The translations under genes and the position numbers were made by a program. The notes under the pieces were generated by a model, which worked only from the letters and a program-made list of their open reading frames with translations, did not search any database and was not told the origin of the DNA. Below, one piece after another: positions 1 through 10,374 of a DNA stretch of 64,000 nt. The stretch is taken from contig CAJJDN010000043.1 of NCBI GenBank assembly GCA_905182985.1, positions 471,451-535,450 on the forward strand. The letters run 5' to 3'. This DNA comes from Paramecium sonneborni. Its lineage: Eukaryota; Ciliophora; Oligohymenophorea; Peniculida; Parameciidae. How positions within the stretch are numbered: the first letter of the stretch is position 1; every line of letters starts with the position of its first letter.

Positions 1-1199
1 TGATTCATAGAGATATAAAACCTGAAAATTTTATTTAATCAGGTAATATATTCAAATTAATTGATTTTGGTTTAATTAAAAAAAGAGAAGAAAATCTAAG
101 AAATACATTGAATGTTGGAACACCTCTTTATTAAGCTCCTGAAATGATTTTTGAAAATGGATAATATACTAATTCTGTTGATGTTTGGTCTTTAGGATGT
201 CTTTTTTATGAAATATTCTAAGAATCACCTTTATTTGATGGTATTTATTATTTTTAATCTCTTTAAGGTAAAACAAAAGATTAAGTTTCTGAAAAAATAA
301 AAATTTATTGTCAAGATTAAAAAGAAGTTCATAATAAAATTAATTAATTATAAATTAGATCAGAATTAAAAGACATCATTATAAAAATGATTAATCCAGA
401 TCATACTAAAAGACCAAATATGGAATAAGTTTAAAATTAAGTATCACAAAAATTTAATGAACTTGGAAAATTAAAACCTTCAAATAGTTTTACTATTATA
501 AATGTAGAAAGCACTACCGATAAAATTAATTAATTTTAAAATTAATTTTAATAGCCTGCTTTTTAAGCTTAAAGTAAATAATTTGACTTTTAAAATCATT
601 AACAGCCAATAATTGCACCTGTTGAAAATTTATAAAAAAAATAAAAATTACAACAAATTTTAGAATAACTTACTAAAATTATCAAAGAATATGTTGACTT
701 AGAATTTGAAAATTAAAACAAACAAGCTTTGTTATAACAATTGGAATAACATATTGATCGCATTAAAAATGAAACATTGAAAACTCTTAAAAGCTGTATA
801 AATCAATTAAAAGAACAGTTGTTAAAAACGAATAATTCTTCATCATTAACTTAAAATAATAATCTTCAAATACCATCAAAATTTCCAAAGACTTTAAATT
901 ATCCAGCCGCGAATCAGTCAGGCCAATAAATTGATCCAGTATTTCTTACTGATCCATCAAATTAATCAAAGACTACTTACAGTAACCTTTCCAAATAACC
1001 TTAAATGTAGCCTCAATAATAAACCAATAATAATTAACCAATCCAATCTAATTAACCATATATACAAAAATGCAACCCTAAAATCAGTTAACCAAATAAT
1101 TCATAAATATAAAATTAAACATAAATTAAACAATAATTCAACAATCTAAATTAATAAAATCCTTAACATTAGAGTAACGAAAATTCATAGCAAAATTGA
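1..1199 (+). CDS. Ser/Thr protein kinase, 3' part
   Basis: The reading frame is open from base 3 to the TGA at 1197-1199 and lacks its 5' end, which lies before the window. It starts inside the catalytic loop: HRDIKPEN is followed by IDFGL (DFG) and YQAPEMIF (APE), then VDVWSLGC typical of subdomain IX. After the kinase domain come about 250 residues rich in Gln, Asn and Ser, partly coiled coil (around bases 600-830) and then low complexity with Pro-Gln stretches. All motifs needed for catalysis that lie in the window are present, so it is probably active. The substrate is unknown; Paramecium has thousands of kinases and this tail type is common among them. TAA and TAG codons supply most Gln. 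No intron was needed in this part. Confidence 0.85.
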
Positions 1200-1880
1200 A
1201 ATGATTATTATAAATTGTGATCATTTAAATAACATAAATTTATAATTTACGATGATAAATATTATAATTTGATAAATCTTTAAGTTTTGAAATATTATAA
1301 AATATAATCTCATATTTTAACCAATGTTAATTAATAAATCTAAGAACATTAAATTTTTTAAAATTTGAGATAGTAGCATTTTAAGTATCAATGCAAAAGC
1401 ATAATTTTTAAATGTTGATTTATGATGGCATTAGCTTCAATTTACAGTTTTAACAACAAATCCCTATATATTTCAAGTATATTATTAGTTAAATTAAAGG
1501 AATCTGATTTGAAAATTCTTTTATCCTATAGCTACTATAGCTTAGACATTGTTAAATAAGAGATTATGTTATTTTTGTTAAATTCTTTTAGACTATGTAG
1601 ATTTAAGCAAGTAAAGGTGAAAATTATTATAAACATTAAAGTTTCTATATATTTAAATTCTATTTGGGAAACCATTTTTAGTTATTTCTATTCTAAACTG
1701 ATGTAAAAATGTTGATTGCTGTTATGCTAAAATAAGTAATATGAAGACCGACCATTAATCTTTAACGTTTTGCTTAGAATTATTTTAAATGGAAAAATGA
1801 ATGTTCTTAGACCAACCAAATTTATTTTAAACAAGAGAACTAATACTATAAGATATCTATATATTTATCAAAAATCCACA
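1200..1880. other. Non-coding stretch, no gene recognised
   Basis: This lies between the converging ends of the kinase gene and the MORN gene. It is AT-rich, with no frame on either strand that reads like protein over more than about 40 codons. It is long for a Paramecium intergenic space, so a decayed gene is possible, but nothing recognisable remains. Confidence 0.4.
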
Positions 1881-2870
1881 TCAGAGTATACGAATTTTTT
1901 CAATCATCAAATTTTAATTATACTAATTAACAAAAAGTATTGTTTGTAAATGTTAATTTTTTTCTTGATTATCTCTATTAGTCTTCTTTAATTCGGTAAA
2001 CTTTTTATAGATTATGTATATTACATGTCCTATCATTGATATTCCACCAGAATTCATATAAAAACCAAATCCTAATATTTTTCCATTTTTAAATGTTCCT
2101 GTATAATATGAGCCATCATTCCATAAAAAAGTTCCTTCTCCATTAAATTAATTATTTTCGAATTAACCTTCATATCTAATAATAGTTATTTTTATACTTG
2201 CAGCCATCTTTTAACATAAGTATTCCTCTACCTTCTTTTTTTCCATTACAAAATTAACCAAAATATCTGCTTCCATCAATTTTGATTTCTTAACCTTCTC
2301 CTTAAATTGTATTATCAATCCAAAGTCCTATATAAATATAAATAATTTTACCTTTTACAATTTTTTTTTAAGATTTATAAACTCCAAAACCATTTGTTTT
2401 TCCTTATTTAAATTAGCATTCAAAACTAATTTAAAATATAAATATTTGTTACCTGTCTCCATTTGCATAATACATTCTACATAACCCTTCTAATTAATCA
2501 TTTTCCCATTGGCTAAATATATTTAAATATAATTACCCTTCCAAGAAATTATTTGTTTTCTACCAGATTTAAATCCCTTCCCCTTATTTTTATTAATTTT
2601 CAATCATTCCATAATAAATGCTTTCATCATTTTGTTTTATCAGTTGATAATTTGTTTTTGGAATCAAACTGTTTAACTTTTATTGTTAATGATGAGGTAA
2701 CTCATTTATCATTTCCAAGAGTCTTGAATCTAAAGCAGGGCTACATTGTCTAGAATTGTCATCGTCAGCTAAAATTACTTTTATTTTTAAGTACTTTCAC
2801 TTAATTATAGATGACTTATCTTTTATATTACTTCTTCTTATAAAAGTTCATTACTGTTCATTTTAAACAT
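1881..2870 (-). CDS. MORN-repeat protein
   Basis: The minus-strand gene runs from ATG (2868-2870, or a second in-frame ATG at 2859-2861) to TGA at 1881-1883. Four introns of 22-27 nt, all GT...AG, give about 296 residues. The first 90 residues are polar. The rest consists of about six MORN units of the type YxGxFxNGxxxGxGxxxxxxG, for example YEGQFENNQFNGEGTFLW and YTGTFKNGKILGFGFYM. MORN repeats form a curved beta-meander that binds membranes or proteins; in ciliates and other protists they sit at the cell cortex, cilia and conoid-like structures. Removing the introns restores a continuous run of repeats, which supports the model. Alternative: the regulatory arm of a larger protein, but there is no other domain here. 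Confidence 0.85.
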
Positions 2871-3965
2871 CAAAGTTTATTAGAATAAGTTCTAAGATTA
2901 ATTATAATTAATTAAAAGATAAGGAAATGAGATTTCACTTATTAATTAATTAATTAAAGGCATTAATTTCGAAACTTTACTTTTCATTATTATCAAAATA
3001 ACATTGCAAAGTATTTACAAGCTTACTTTAATCCTCCTCTCTTTTTTATAACTTTTTCTACTTTATTTTTTTTAGTTTTTAATTTGTATCTCATATAATT
3101 TCATTTTTTTGAATAGATATTATAAAAAGCATTATTTAAAATTAAAATGGGAATTATCAAAATAATTCCACTTTGAAAAAGGTTAAATTTTTTAAGAATA
3201 AACATATATAAGGACTTCCTAAAAAATTCGAAATTATATACATAATTCTAATTTGAACAATCTAGCAAATATGAAATTTTGCAGTCTATCATTATAATCC
3301 ACTTAAAAAATAATGTAAGGTATTAAATCTAACAATTAAGTAAGCTTTAAGTTATATAAATAGAAAAATTAATTAAAAAGTTCAACAGAGTAAATATTTG
3401 TCGCATTACATAATATTTTATAGTAAACTAATTTAAAGTTTATGTCCTTGAAACTTGAAAAAATGAAATAATTTATAAGATATATATATTTAAACTTCAT
3501 ATTCGTTGAGTAAAATTTAAAATTAAAAGTAAAATTAAGATGATTAAATGTACAGAAACGTAATATAAAGAATTAATTGTAGTGGAAAACTCATTTAGAC
3601 TTTATTTATTTATTTAGCAATATAATAAATAAGAGAATAGCTGCAATTTCTTAAAATAAGGAAGAGAAGAAGGCTAAAATAAAAAAAATAAATTTTTGTT
3701 AAAATAATTTTGATTTTATTAATTATTATTTATGTGCTAAAAATGTATAGAAATCCAAAAAGTTATTAATAACAATAAGATTTATAATTGTATTCTTAAA
3801 GAACATATATATTATTGATAAGGGGTAAGTATTTATAAATAATTAGATATGAGTTGAGTTTAGATAATAATATAAATAATTGATATTATAAGAGAAGAAT
3901 GATGTAAGAGAGAGAGTGGAATAAAGATAAAAATGGATTATATTATTATTATTAATGTGAACAGA
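2871..3965. other. Long non-coding stretch with one weak short frame
   Basis: About 1.1 kb separates the MORN gene start from the trichocyst gene stop. The only plausible frame is 3540-3713 (+), about 57 codons, with no recognisable domain and no visible partner exon. Very AT-rich with runs of A and T. It may hold promoter sequence for the MORN gene and remains of a lost gene; neither can be shown from the sequence. Confidence 0.35.
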
Positions 3966-5095
3966 TCATTTTCTTCCAAGGGAAGTTTATGAGGCCAATG
4001 ATCTGACTTAATCTTTGAAGAGTTAAATAACAACATCGATAATAGCGTTTTCCTCTAGAAATGTAATGTATATATATACCTTATCTTCTGGCAGTTTCAG
4101 AAGCATAGAATTCTCTTTTTTCTTCTAAATCAGCAGTAGCTCCAGCAACTGCATTCAAAGAATCCTTCCATAATTTGAGGGCTTTAGCTTATTAAGCAAG
4201 GACAGCAGGTAATTACTTGCAAAATAGATATAAATGATACAGTTTCTAATTTTTCAACAAGATTAGTTCTTCTTTCATGTTCAGAATTTAACCAAGCAAC
4301 TTCTGCATTAGTATCTGATACATATTTAGCCAAAGCAAATGCAGCATGAATTTCTTATTCTTAAAGTGTTGCAAGAGTAGATTCTAATTCAGATTATAAA
4401 TCTTATAAAATAGAAAGAACTTATTCTCCAGTAGTTCCTTCTCTTTTAACTTCAGCAAGTGATTAGAATTTTTAAAGAGCATCTTATTAAAAGAGATGAC
4501 TATAAGCAGATAATTTATCAGCAATAGTTTATGCTTTTTCAACAAGTTCAACTCCAGCATTATTAGTAAGATAACCAGCAACATCTTATTATAATAATTA
4601 AACAACAGCAACAGCATCAGCATGATCAGCAAGTGATTTAACAAAAAGTCCATTAGCCCAACATCTTTAATCTTATAATTAAGCATTTCTTCTTTCAATT
4701 TCAGCAAGTCTTGATTCAGCCCAGGATAACCATGAATATCCATCCTAAAATTATTAATATAATATACTCTAATTTAAGCTTCAACATCTGTTCTAACTGC
4801 ACCTAATGCTTCCCATTATTATTTATTAAGTGAAGCTACATTTGTCAAATCACCAATAACTTAAGAAAAGATTTCTAAAATGATATAACACTATGAAGAT
4901 ACCTTCATCTGTGTTATTCTTTCTATCAGCTGCGGCTTAGACATTAACATTTTCTGTTTTAAGATCTCTTAAAAGATTATAAACTGATTCAACAGCATCA
5001 TTTCCTCTTGTTCCTGTTTATAGAAGCACAGCAAATTTATTTGTATCTGTTGCTAATACAGCAGCCACTAAGCAAATTATGGTAAGAGCTCTCAT
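3966..5095 (-). CDS. TMP: Trichocyst matrix protein (secretory crystal protein)
   Basis: The ATG is at 5093-5095 and the TGA at 3966-3968. Four introns (28, 23, 25 and 25 nt) leave 342 codons. The N-terminus MRALTIICLVAAVLA is a signal peptide, followed by a mostly alpha-helical, Ala/Leu/Glu-rich protein with few prolines. It ends in a segment with KLWKDSLNAVAGATADLEEK and RSLASQTSLGRK. This composition, length and the helical heptads fit the Paramecium trichocyst matrix protein (TMP, tmp/T1-T4) family. Those proteins enter the ER, are proteolytically processed and assemble into the crystalline shaft that expands when trichocysts fire. The TMP family is large and co-expressed in Paramecium; which subfamily this is cannot be told from one window. 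The gene is tail-to-head with the coiled-coil gene at 5136-5600 on the same strand. Confidence 0.85.
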
Positions 5096-5135
5096 TATTT
5101 TTTATTTTTAATATTGTCAAAAACGGGCACATTAA

Positions 5136-5600
5136 TCATGCTTTTAATAATTAATCATTTTATATTCTTAAATCCTCAACTTATTTACAAATCTCTTAAT
5201 ATTCTTAAAAGAAGTCTTATTTCTTTGTCCATTGATTCATTTACTCTAATTAACATTTCAATTCATTATTTGTAAATTACTTATTTTCTATTTATCTCTT
5301 TAATTAAGACAATTCATCTAGTACACATAAATTTGCTCTAGGTTTATTTGTTTTACTCTCTGATTTATTTCTCTATTATTCTAAACTTTCTCTTTTTTAT
5401 TTCACTGTTTATTTTACATTCTCTACTCTGTCTAATAATTCACAATATTTTTCATAATTCTATTTTATAAATTATCTCAAATCAAAAATATTGTTTTGAA
5501 ATAATTATTAACTATTGCAATAAGCAAATCTTTCTAACGTTTCTTTTTTTTATTTGATAGCATTTCCACTCTTTGCTGATTAAGGTTGCTATTTAAGCAT
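5136..5600 (-). CDS. Small coiled-coil protein
   Basis: A 154-residue frame without introns, with ATG at 5598-5600 and TGA at 5136-5138. It is rich in Lys, Glu, Gln, Asn and Leu, with helical heptads from about residue 20 to the end, for example LDRVENVKQTVKQKRESLEQ and LSQLKRQIENKQ. No named domain. It lies 40 bp upstream of the trichocyst gene start on the same strand, and starts 119 bp from the divergent gene at 5720. Gln codons are mostly TAA. Probably a cytoskeletal or scaffold protein by type only; function unknown. Confidence 0.7.
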
Positions 5601-5719
5601 AATCGTTAATTATTAATTTATATATGAAATAAAATAATTATAAAACTTCTTAAGTCGATCTTTCTAGTATAGCAGAATAATCAAATACCTAATCAGATGT
5701 AGAGCTAGAATAAATAGAT

Positions 5720-7333
5720 ATGGCTAAAATGAACTGCTATGAATATTATATTGCTATGGATCCACTATCCACTCAAGTTTTCTAAATTGAAGGAGAGCAT
5801 CACATGAAAGAATTGTTTAATCGCTTATTAAAGAAAGTTATTGACAAAGCATAAGAAAATGAAATCTTAAGAAAATTACCAACAGTTTCTGCTTCAAATT
5901 CATTAAATCTTTTAGTCATGCCTTTAGCATAAGCATTCTATAAGCCTGAAAATCCTATTCAAGATATTCAAAGTGGTGGTTTAGGAGAAGACTTTGAACC
6001 TGTATTCCATTTAATTTATTTAAGTTACATATTTAACATGAATAATGGTTGACATCAAAAGTAAACATGGAAATTAAACCAGAAAATAGACCTAATACAT
6101 GTTAAACATCAAGTCCTATGACATTTGCAAGATCTAAAGTTTTTGTAATTCAATCATTAATTTAAGGATTAAACATAAACAATCAAAGAAAAAAAATAGT
6201 TGGATCCTATGCCTATAGATTTAGTTGATCCATTAGATATCAGCTAAACAGAAGAACTATTAAGATATAACAAAGAATAAGAAACTATAAAAAAGAATGG
6301 AGAGTAAGAAAAAGAAAGAAAAAGAAAACTAAAGGAAGAAAAAGAAGAAAAATTAAAATATGAATTAATGGCCAAAGATAAGAAATCTAAATAATATACA
6401 TATGATTATGATGGCAAATTGATATCTGTTAATTAAACAAAGGGAAATAAATTGCCACCTCCAGCATCAACTATGGGGTAAAATGAAATATTTTTTAAGA
6501 TCTAAATTTGATGAAGATTAGGCAATGAAAATAAACCTAAAAAAGAAATACAATAAAGTTTCTTGGAATAATAAGAAAATTGATGAGGAGAAAGATAAAG
6601 AAAAAGATACATTCAAATTTAATTAGATAGCTCCTTTGGTAGTTGAGAATATGAATTTATAACCAGGAATAGTAATTATTCATGAAGGAAGAATAAAAGA
6701 GGGAACAAGACCAAATACTGTAGATTTATAAAATATGAATAATCCTGCATTAAGAATGGCAAGAAATGAATATCTTAGTTTGACTTAATAAATGAATTCG
6801 ACAATAAATCATAATGTTTAAATAAAAGCAGATGATAAGCCAATAAAATAAATAGATAATGGGAAGGGATTCAATTATGATAGATTTAAGAGACTTAACT
6901 AATAATCAAATAAATAACATGGAGTTATAAAGTATAATTAAATAATGAATAAATAGAATAAACTCCACTAAAATATTTGATTAATTATAATCTGCTCTCC
7001 TTGATGAACCTGAAGAATTACCAAAAATAATATAATAATAAACTTCTAAGAGTTCTTAAGAGAATACATTAAAAGGAGTAAGAAATCCAGTTGATTAATT
7101 TAACTTATCATTATATAAGAATAATGTAGTAGGTAAAGATTAATAGAATGAGATTGGAATTAATTATGAAAAATTAAAAACATCAAAAGCTAATTAAAGG
7201 TATTTACAATAATAATCTTAGAGATTTGAAATCTTCAATAGGTTCCAGAACAAATAGGCCAAGAGAAAGAAAAATGATATCCGAATAAAGCACTTTACCA
7301 ACTGTAAGGAGTCAAAAAAACTTTAAATTATGA
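5720..7333 (+). CDS. Unknown ciliate protein, 497 aa
   Basis: The ATG is at 5720-5722 and the TGA at 7331-7333. Five introns (23, 28, 22, 25 and 22 nt) restore one frame of 498 codons. The N-terminal 90 residues look like a small folded unit (NCYEYYIAMDPLSTQVFQIE). Next comes a charged stretch rich in Glu and Lys (about residues 170-215), then the segment YTYDYDGKLISV, a motif type seen in other ciliate proteins. The C-terminal half is polar and Asn/Gln-rich with PTVRSQKNFKL at the end. No catalytic motif or membrane segment was recognised. Before intron removal the frame looks broken twice, next to A and T runs; the introns explain both breaks, so the gene is probably intact. Confidence 0.7.
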
Positions 7334-7364
7334 TCACTTTAGTTGTATATAATTTATTGAAAAA

Positions 7365-8240
7365 ATGTATGATTATGATTATTTATAATTATTATTATTA
7401 TTATTAAAGGATCCATCAAATGATAGAGTAATATCTCTCCAATCTAAAAACGGTAATAAGGTTCTGTATTTTCGATTTTAGCTTGAAGATATCAAAAAAA
7501 TTGATAGATCTAATTAAAATTTCAATATTTTACTTTACCATACTCTTTTGAGATATTTTATGGATTAATCCAATAGATAATAAATAATAATCATTAAAAA
7601 ATGGATGGAAAGGAAATGAAGTTAGAGGTTGTTCTTGGTTTTTTGGAGTTGATGCAATACATAGATTTCATTAAAGAAATAATCATATTTCTGTTATTAG
7701 ATGGTTATAAAATGCATAGATGGAAAGGTAGTTTAGTGTTCCAGTTGTTATTACTATCTTTGATGTTTATAAAAATAAAGGAGCTGTTATCTCTTTATCT
7801 ATTGCCTAATTTTATGGATGTCTTTTCTTGGTCTATTCAATTTTTACTGAAAAACATATATATCTTTATCTTCCATTTTAGTTACTGAAATCTTATATCT
7901 TACTTGAACATGAAGATTAAGTTAAGATGATGATCAAATTAATCAACCTGCTATTAATCAATTTAAATTAATTACTTAAACAGATTTTAATCAAAACATG
8001 AAAAATAAATCACTAGACTTAAATTTGTTGTTATTATTATGAAAATGCAAAAATATATTTTTATTTTCAGAGAAGAAAACGAAAGTATTGTTTAACTTAA
8101 AGGTGCCTGTCCAGATAAAAGATTACTTAAAGGATTTTTACTCTAAGGTAAAGAAACAACTACTGATGGTATCAACAAATTTTATCTCAAATCTAACAAG
8201 AATTATTTATATGAAACTGGCCGATAGTATTAATGAATAA
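7365..8240 (+). pseudogene. Remnant of calcineurin A (PPP family phosphatase) gene
   Basis: Pieces of a calcineurin A-type catalytic subunit occur in order but in different frames. RGCSWFFGVDA and VIRWLQ are near 7630-7715, DGYKMHRW near 7710 in another frame, FPVVITIF-like VPVVITIFDVYKNKGAVISL near 7740-7800, and LPNFMDVFSWSIQF near 7800-7845. EENESIVQLKGACPDKRLLK, matching the C-terminal region of calcineurin A, is near 8073-8140. The metal-binding half (GDxHG, GDxVDRG, GNHE) is missing and several frame breaks are not removable as introns. This is therefore a 5'-truncated, decayed copy rather than a working phosphatase. An intact paralogue probably lies elsewhere in the genome. Exact limits are uncertain. 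Confidence 0.7.
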
Positions 8241-8439
8241 ATGCCCAATATACAAATTCCATTATAATCAATCTAAATCAAAAAAACCAGGATAATCTTC
8301 AAAGATATTATTATACAATTTATAATTCACTGTCAATTACTTGATTATATTATTATACTATTTATTTAAAATTTCTCTTTTCAATCAATTTTTATAAAAA
8401 GTTCATAAACTTTCTTTTTTTTAGAATTAATAATAAGAT

Positions 8440-9057
8440 CAATTCAATAATTTAATTAGAATCAATAATAGCTAGAATAAATATTTAATTATAGAACTTA
8501 GATAATGTTATTTGGATAATTATCTATAAGAAAATAAAGACTTAAATCAATCTGAAAAGTTGAAGATTTGCCTTGATGTATTTTTTCATTATATGTTTTT
8601 GTAGACTTCAAAAGCAGTTTAATTTTTGCATCAAAATGATTATTTTCATATGGATATAAAATATTTAAATTTTTTTAAAGTTAAAGATTAATTTAAATTA
8701 ATCGATTTTGGAAAGATTAAAAATTTAAATCAAGATAAACTGTAAACTTATAATCTTGGACCAATATAATATTAAGCACCAGAAGCCAGCATAGATGGAC
8801 TGTGTATTTTATGAATTGTTTTAAGGTTAATATCTAATATAATTTAGGAAAAAATAAAAAAGAAGTTTAATATTTGAAATAATAATATTTTATTTCTGAT
8901 TAAAATAATGAAATTTTGAAAAGAATTGATAGTATCTAATTAAAAGAAATAAAAGATTTAATTATTAATTTGATTAGATAATAATTCATAAAATAGACCA
9001 GATATTAATAAAATTGTTGAGACACTTATGCCCTTGAATAAAATTTTTTTTTTTTTT
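8440..9057 (+). pseudogene. Remnant of a protein kinase gene
   Basis: After one 27-nt intron (about 8580-8606) a frame reads FLHQNDYFHMDIKYLNFF and LIDFGKIKN. It continues with LGPIQYQAPEAS, which gives the HxD, DFG and APE regions of a kinase. The frame then breaks just after the APE region, and subdomains IX-X are largely gone. The C-terminal lobe end (RIDSIQLKEIKDLIINLIR, then RPDINKIVETL) reappears in shifted frames. The ATP-binding N-lobe is only partly visible (YLIIELRQCYLDNYLQE). HMDIKYLN departs from HRDIKPEN at several conserved sites. A decayed copy of the ciliate kinase type seen at the start of the window is the best reading. Confidence 0.65.
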
Positions 9058-9059
9058 GA

Positions 9060-10374
9060 CTTTAGCTTTCAATAATTAATATTGTTTAGAAATAGGTTTT
9101 GAAGTTAAGTTTCAATATTTTTTTGCTGATTTTTATTTTCTTATTTAGATACAATCCATAGCAAATATATGAGAAAATCTAGTAATGAAACAGATAAAAA
9201 TACTTTTTTTCTGATTTTTTGAATTCAATTTAGTTATTTTTATCTACATACTGATCTAATGAAAGTTGAGGGTCATATTTCTTCTCAATTTTGAATTTTT
9301 AGTGATATGTGTACTCTGTGTCTAATTTTTTAGTTGTTTATTATTTCTAAAGTTTTAAGAATGAAATTAGTATTTTAGATTATTAATTGTTTGTATATTT
9401 AAAAATATTTATTAAAAATTATTAAGTTTTGATTAAAAATAAAAAAAAGAAGAAAAACTCAGATTTCTGGACTATTGTTATATATTTTGAATAGACATTA
9501 ATATTAAATAGCCATAATTGAGATGTGAAATAATTGAAACATTTTTTGATTTCTGATTATAATATAAAAGGTACAATTTAGGTACATTAAATCAATAACA
9601 GAAACTTTTTTGCAAAGAATGATATTGATTATGCTACTAAACTTATCTTATTGATTCTCTTTAGTTATCATACGAAAACTAAATTTGACCAAGTTTAAAA
9701 GAAATTATATTGACAATTCATGAAAATCTACTTTCTTATAAGTTTTATTTTATTTTTTTTTATTTAAGGTAGCTTTGATAAAAATTGAGAAAACCAAAAA
9801 ATTTTGCCAAAGTATAACTCATAAGAAAAATGAAAAAACAATGGAGATATTATATTTATTTGATTCTCAGTTCACTTAAGCGATAAACGCATAAGATTGG
9901 TTGAAAGAAAAGGTTTTATTTGAAGTCTAATATCAAGAAAAAAGATATAATATAAAAGTTTACTTTGGAATTTGAAAAAAGTGAACAAAAGACTTAGTAA
10001 TTAACATATTTTGTTTGTTAAATCAAAAATTGAAGAACTCTAAACTGTTGAAAAGGTAATTCATAACTTCATTTCCAAAGAATTTCTAAAATTTTGGCTA
10101 ACTCTAGTAATGAATTGTTAATAATCAATAATTAATTGGCAGCCAAATTTTGTGATATCAATCAATTTTAATATATATTTACATTATTCCCAAAATTGTT
10201 TATTAGTTTATAAAAATTTTTCATTTTCTTTTTTCTCATATATATTTCATTTAATTTCTAAATCTCTTTATCACATTCTATACCTCTATAAAATTTATTA
10301 ATATAATATTTACCATATACATTACTTATTTTATGCCATTTTAAATTAAGCTTTTTGAGAAATAAGTAGTTTTC
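9060..10374. other. Region of degraded coding-like fragments
   Basis: Two fragments read like protein but cannot be joined into a gene. On the minus strand, 9090-9498 has an open frame from ATG (9496-9498) with KKLDTEYTYHQKFKIEKKYD in its middle. On the plus strand, about 9785-9960 reads FCQSITHKKNEKTMEILYLF and DWLKEKVLFEVQYQEKRYN before the frame fails near 9965. Neither matches a family I can name. Together with the two pseudogenes before them they suggest a cluster of lost genes. The 200-300 bp before 10375 probably includes the promoter of the large membrane gene. Confidence 0.4.

Noticed and set aside
3961..4010. GC-richer segment with an AGATCATT/AATGATCT inverted repeat, considered as a small RNA gene
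   Set aside because: Most of it is the last exon of the trichocyst gene after the 25-nt intron; the stop codon lies in the repeat.
6110..6500. Two apparent frameshifts in the gene at 5720-7333
   Set aside because: Introns of 28 and 22 nt explain both, and the total coding length becomes a multiple of three.
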